Origin: Thermofilum sp. | GTDB taxonomy: Archaea; Thermoproteota; Thermoprotei; Thermofilales; Thermofilaceae | Assembly (NCBI GenBank): GCA_020832965.1 | Contig: JAJHRM010000188.1 | Location: 1-5,244, forward strand | Reading direction: 5' to 3' | DNA: 5,244 bases | Shown here: in pieces, positions 4,697 through 5,244 of the stretch | How the letters are laid out: every line of letters begins with the position of its first letter | Numbering within the stretch: the stretch's first letter is position 1 | The notes under the pieces: model-generated | Database searches by the model: none | Told to the model about the DNA's origin: nothing | What the model saw: the letters and a program-made list of their open reading frames with translations, nothing else | Program-made: the position numbers and the translations under genes

Positions 4697-5244
4697 GTGC
4701 GCGTTGATCGCGGGGACCTGCCGAAGCTCAGGCAGCTGTTCAGGGACTTCGTTGATGGCTGTGCTAGGGTCAAGGGCATGCTGTACTACAGGAGCGAGTG
4801 GCTCGAGGAGTGGGGGAGCGTCTTGAGGATGCGCGAAGAAGCAGGGAAGAGGACGATGCCTAAGTTTCCGGCGGCAACGCTGCTGACAAGATTCATCACC
4901 CCCGATGGAAGTGTGAGGGGGAACACAGCCGCGCCATGCATCATCGACCTCCGCAGGGGTGAGCTGCGCATCCCCAGCTACGGCGTCTCCGTGCCGCTGC
5001 GGGGGAGCCTCGCCAAGGCGCTAATCGGGGAGAACGAGCTTGACCCAAGGCCCGACTTTGTGCTGCAGGTCACTAGAAGGGGCTTCCTCAGGGTCATCGC
5101 TCGCCGCGAGGCTTACCCGGAGCTCGCCATGCCCCTCCGAGTAATAACCCTGGACGAGAACAGTGCGTACGGCTTCGCGCTCGCTGCATGGGACGTAGAC
5201 GCCTGCGCGGCGGAGGTGGCTTTGAGGCTCTTCAAGAAGCTTAG
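4697..5244 (+). CDS. tnpB: TnpB-family protein, copy 2, 5' part (runs off the window end)
   Basis: This is the same TnpB as copy 1, aligned without gaps at an offset of 4667 bases (1-577 with 4668-5244). It covers the N-terminal region through the RuvC-I aspartate (VITLDENSAYG). The later catalytic motifs and zinc ribbon fall outside the window, so whether it is intact is unknown. The first 40 codons differ from copy 1 (for example VDRGDLPK against VDSENLPR), while everything from 4805 on is identical. GTG 4697 is the first usable in-frame start. Similarity to copy 1 continues upstream through GGFRVFK, where this copy has GTC in place of copy 1's GTG at 21. So either the protein starts at 4697 or a start at ATG 4653 has been lost by a frame break. 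Orientation matches copy 1, giving direct repeats about 4.7 kb apart. Confidence 0.8.
   Translation, partial: MRVDRGDLPKLRQLFRDFVDGCARVKGMLYYRSEWLEEWGSVLRMREEAGKRTMPKFPAATLLTRFITPDGSVRGNTAAPCIIDLRRGELRIPSYGVSVPLRGSLAKALIGENELDPRPDFVLQVTRRGFLRVIARREAYPELAMPLRVITLDENSAYGFALAAWDVDACAAEVALRLFKKL
4805..5244 (+). repeat. Long direct repeat, unit 2 (identical to 138-577)
   Basis: This is the second unit of the 440-base exact direct repeat and runs to the last base of the window. The bases just before it (4688-4804) differ from copy 1 at 22 positions, so the left edge of perfect identity is sharp. Confidence 0.95.

Noticed and set aside
4572..4826. Plus-strand open frame of 84 codons starting with GTG
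   Set aside because: Its second half is tnpB in the wrong frame, and GTG 4572 lies too close to the TATA-like block to be transcribed from it. Only its internal ATG 4653 is of interest.
1..5244. CRISPR array, tRNA or rRNA genes, tnpA (Y1 transposase), or a circular contig with matching ends
   Set aside because: No regularly spaced short repeats, no tRNA-like cloverleaf or TTCRANNC word in context, and no HUH motif protein were seen. The two ends are related by the tnpB repeat, but bases 1-137 differ from 4668-4804, so the ends do not simply overlap.

Overview
The window looks like chromosomal DNA from a hyperthermophilic archaeon, probably a crenarchaeon (Thermoproteota). The evidence is an Orc1/Cdc6 initiator, an archaeal presenilin-type protease, BRE/TATA promoters placed so that mRNAs start at or just before the ATG, and heavy use of AGG/AGA arginine codons. 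I cannot name the species.

Layout. (1) 1-1220 (+): a near-complete tnpB (IS200/IS605-IS1341 type, RuvC-like RNA-guided nuclease) whose true start may lie before the window. (2) 1221-1406: a GC-rich, hairpin-dense non-coding stretch, best explained as the element's right end and omega-RNA scaffold; some words in it also resemble conserved blocks of RNase P RNA. (3) 1414-2357 (+): a promoter and a nine-span membrane protein with the YD, GxGD and PAL motifs of presenilin/signal peptide peptidase proteases. (4) 2358-2780: a GC hairpin, then the frame-broken C-terminal third of a second, different tnpB on the minus strand. (5) 2781-3065 (-): a small two-span membrane protein of unknown function with its own leaderless promoter. 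(6) 3210-4337 (-): orc1/cdc6. (7) 4338-4556: its promoter and a strongly AT-rich stretch that is a candidate replication origin. (8) 4557-5244 (+): promoter, leader and 5' part of a second copy of the first tnpB, cut off by the window end.

The host genes (presenilin, small membrane protein, orc1/cdc6) are moderate in GC, while the tnpB copies are much richer: 44/60 G+C at 781-840 in tnpB against 26/60 at 1741-1800 in the presenilin gene. The host genes appear to be separate transcription units. Three tnpB-type pieces from two lineages surround them and no tnpA is present, so this is an IS-rich neighbourhood next to a replication initiator gene.

The most notable points are: the mosaic relation of the two tnpB copies (22 differences in 117 bases, then 440 identical bases); the structured RNA after copy 1; a shared reading-frame offset at the tnpB start; GCGCGC tracts at nearly every gene border; and the possible origin beside orc1/cdc6.
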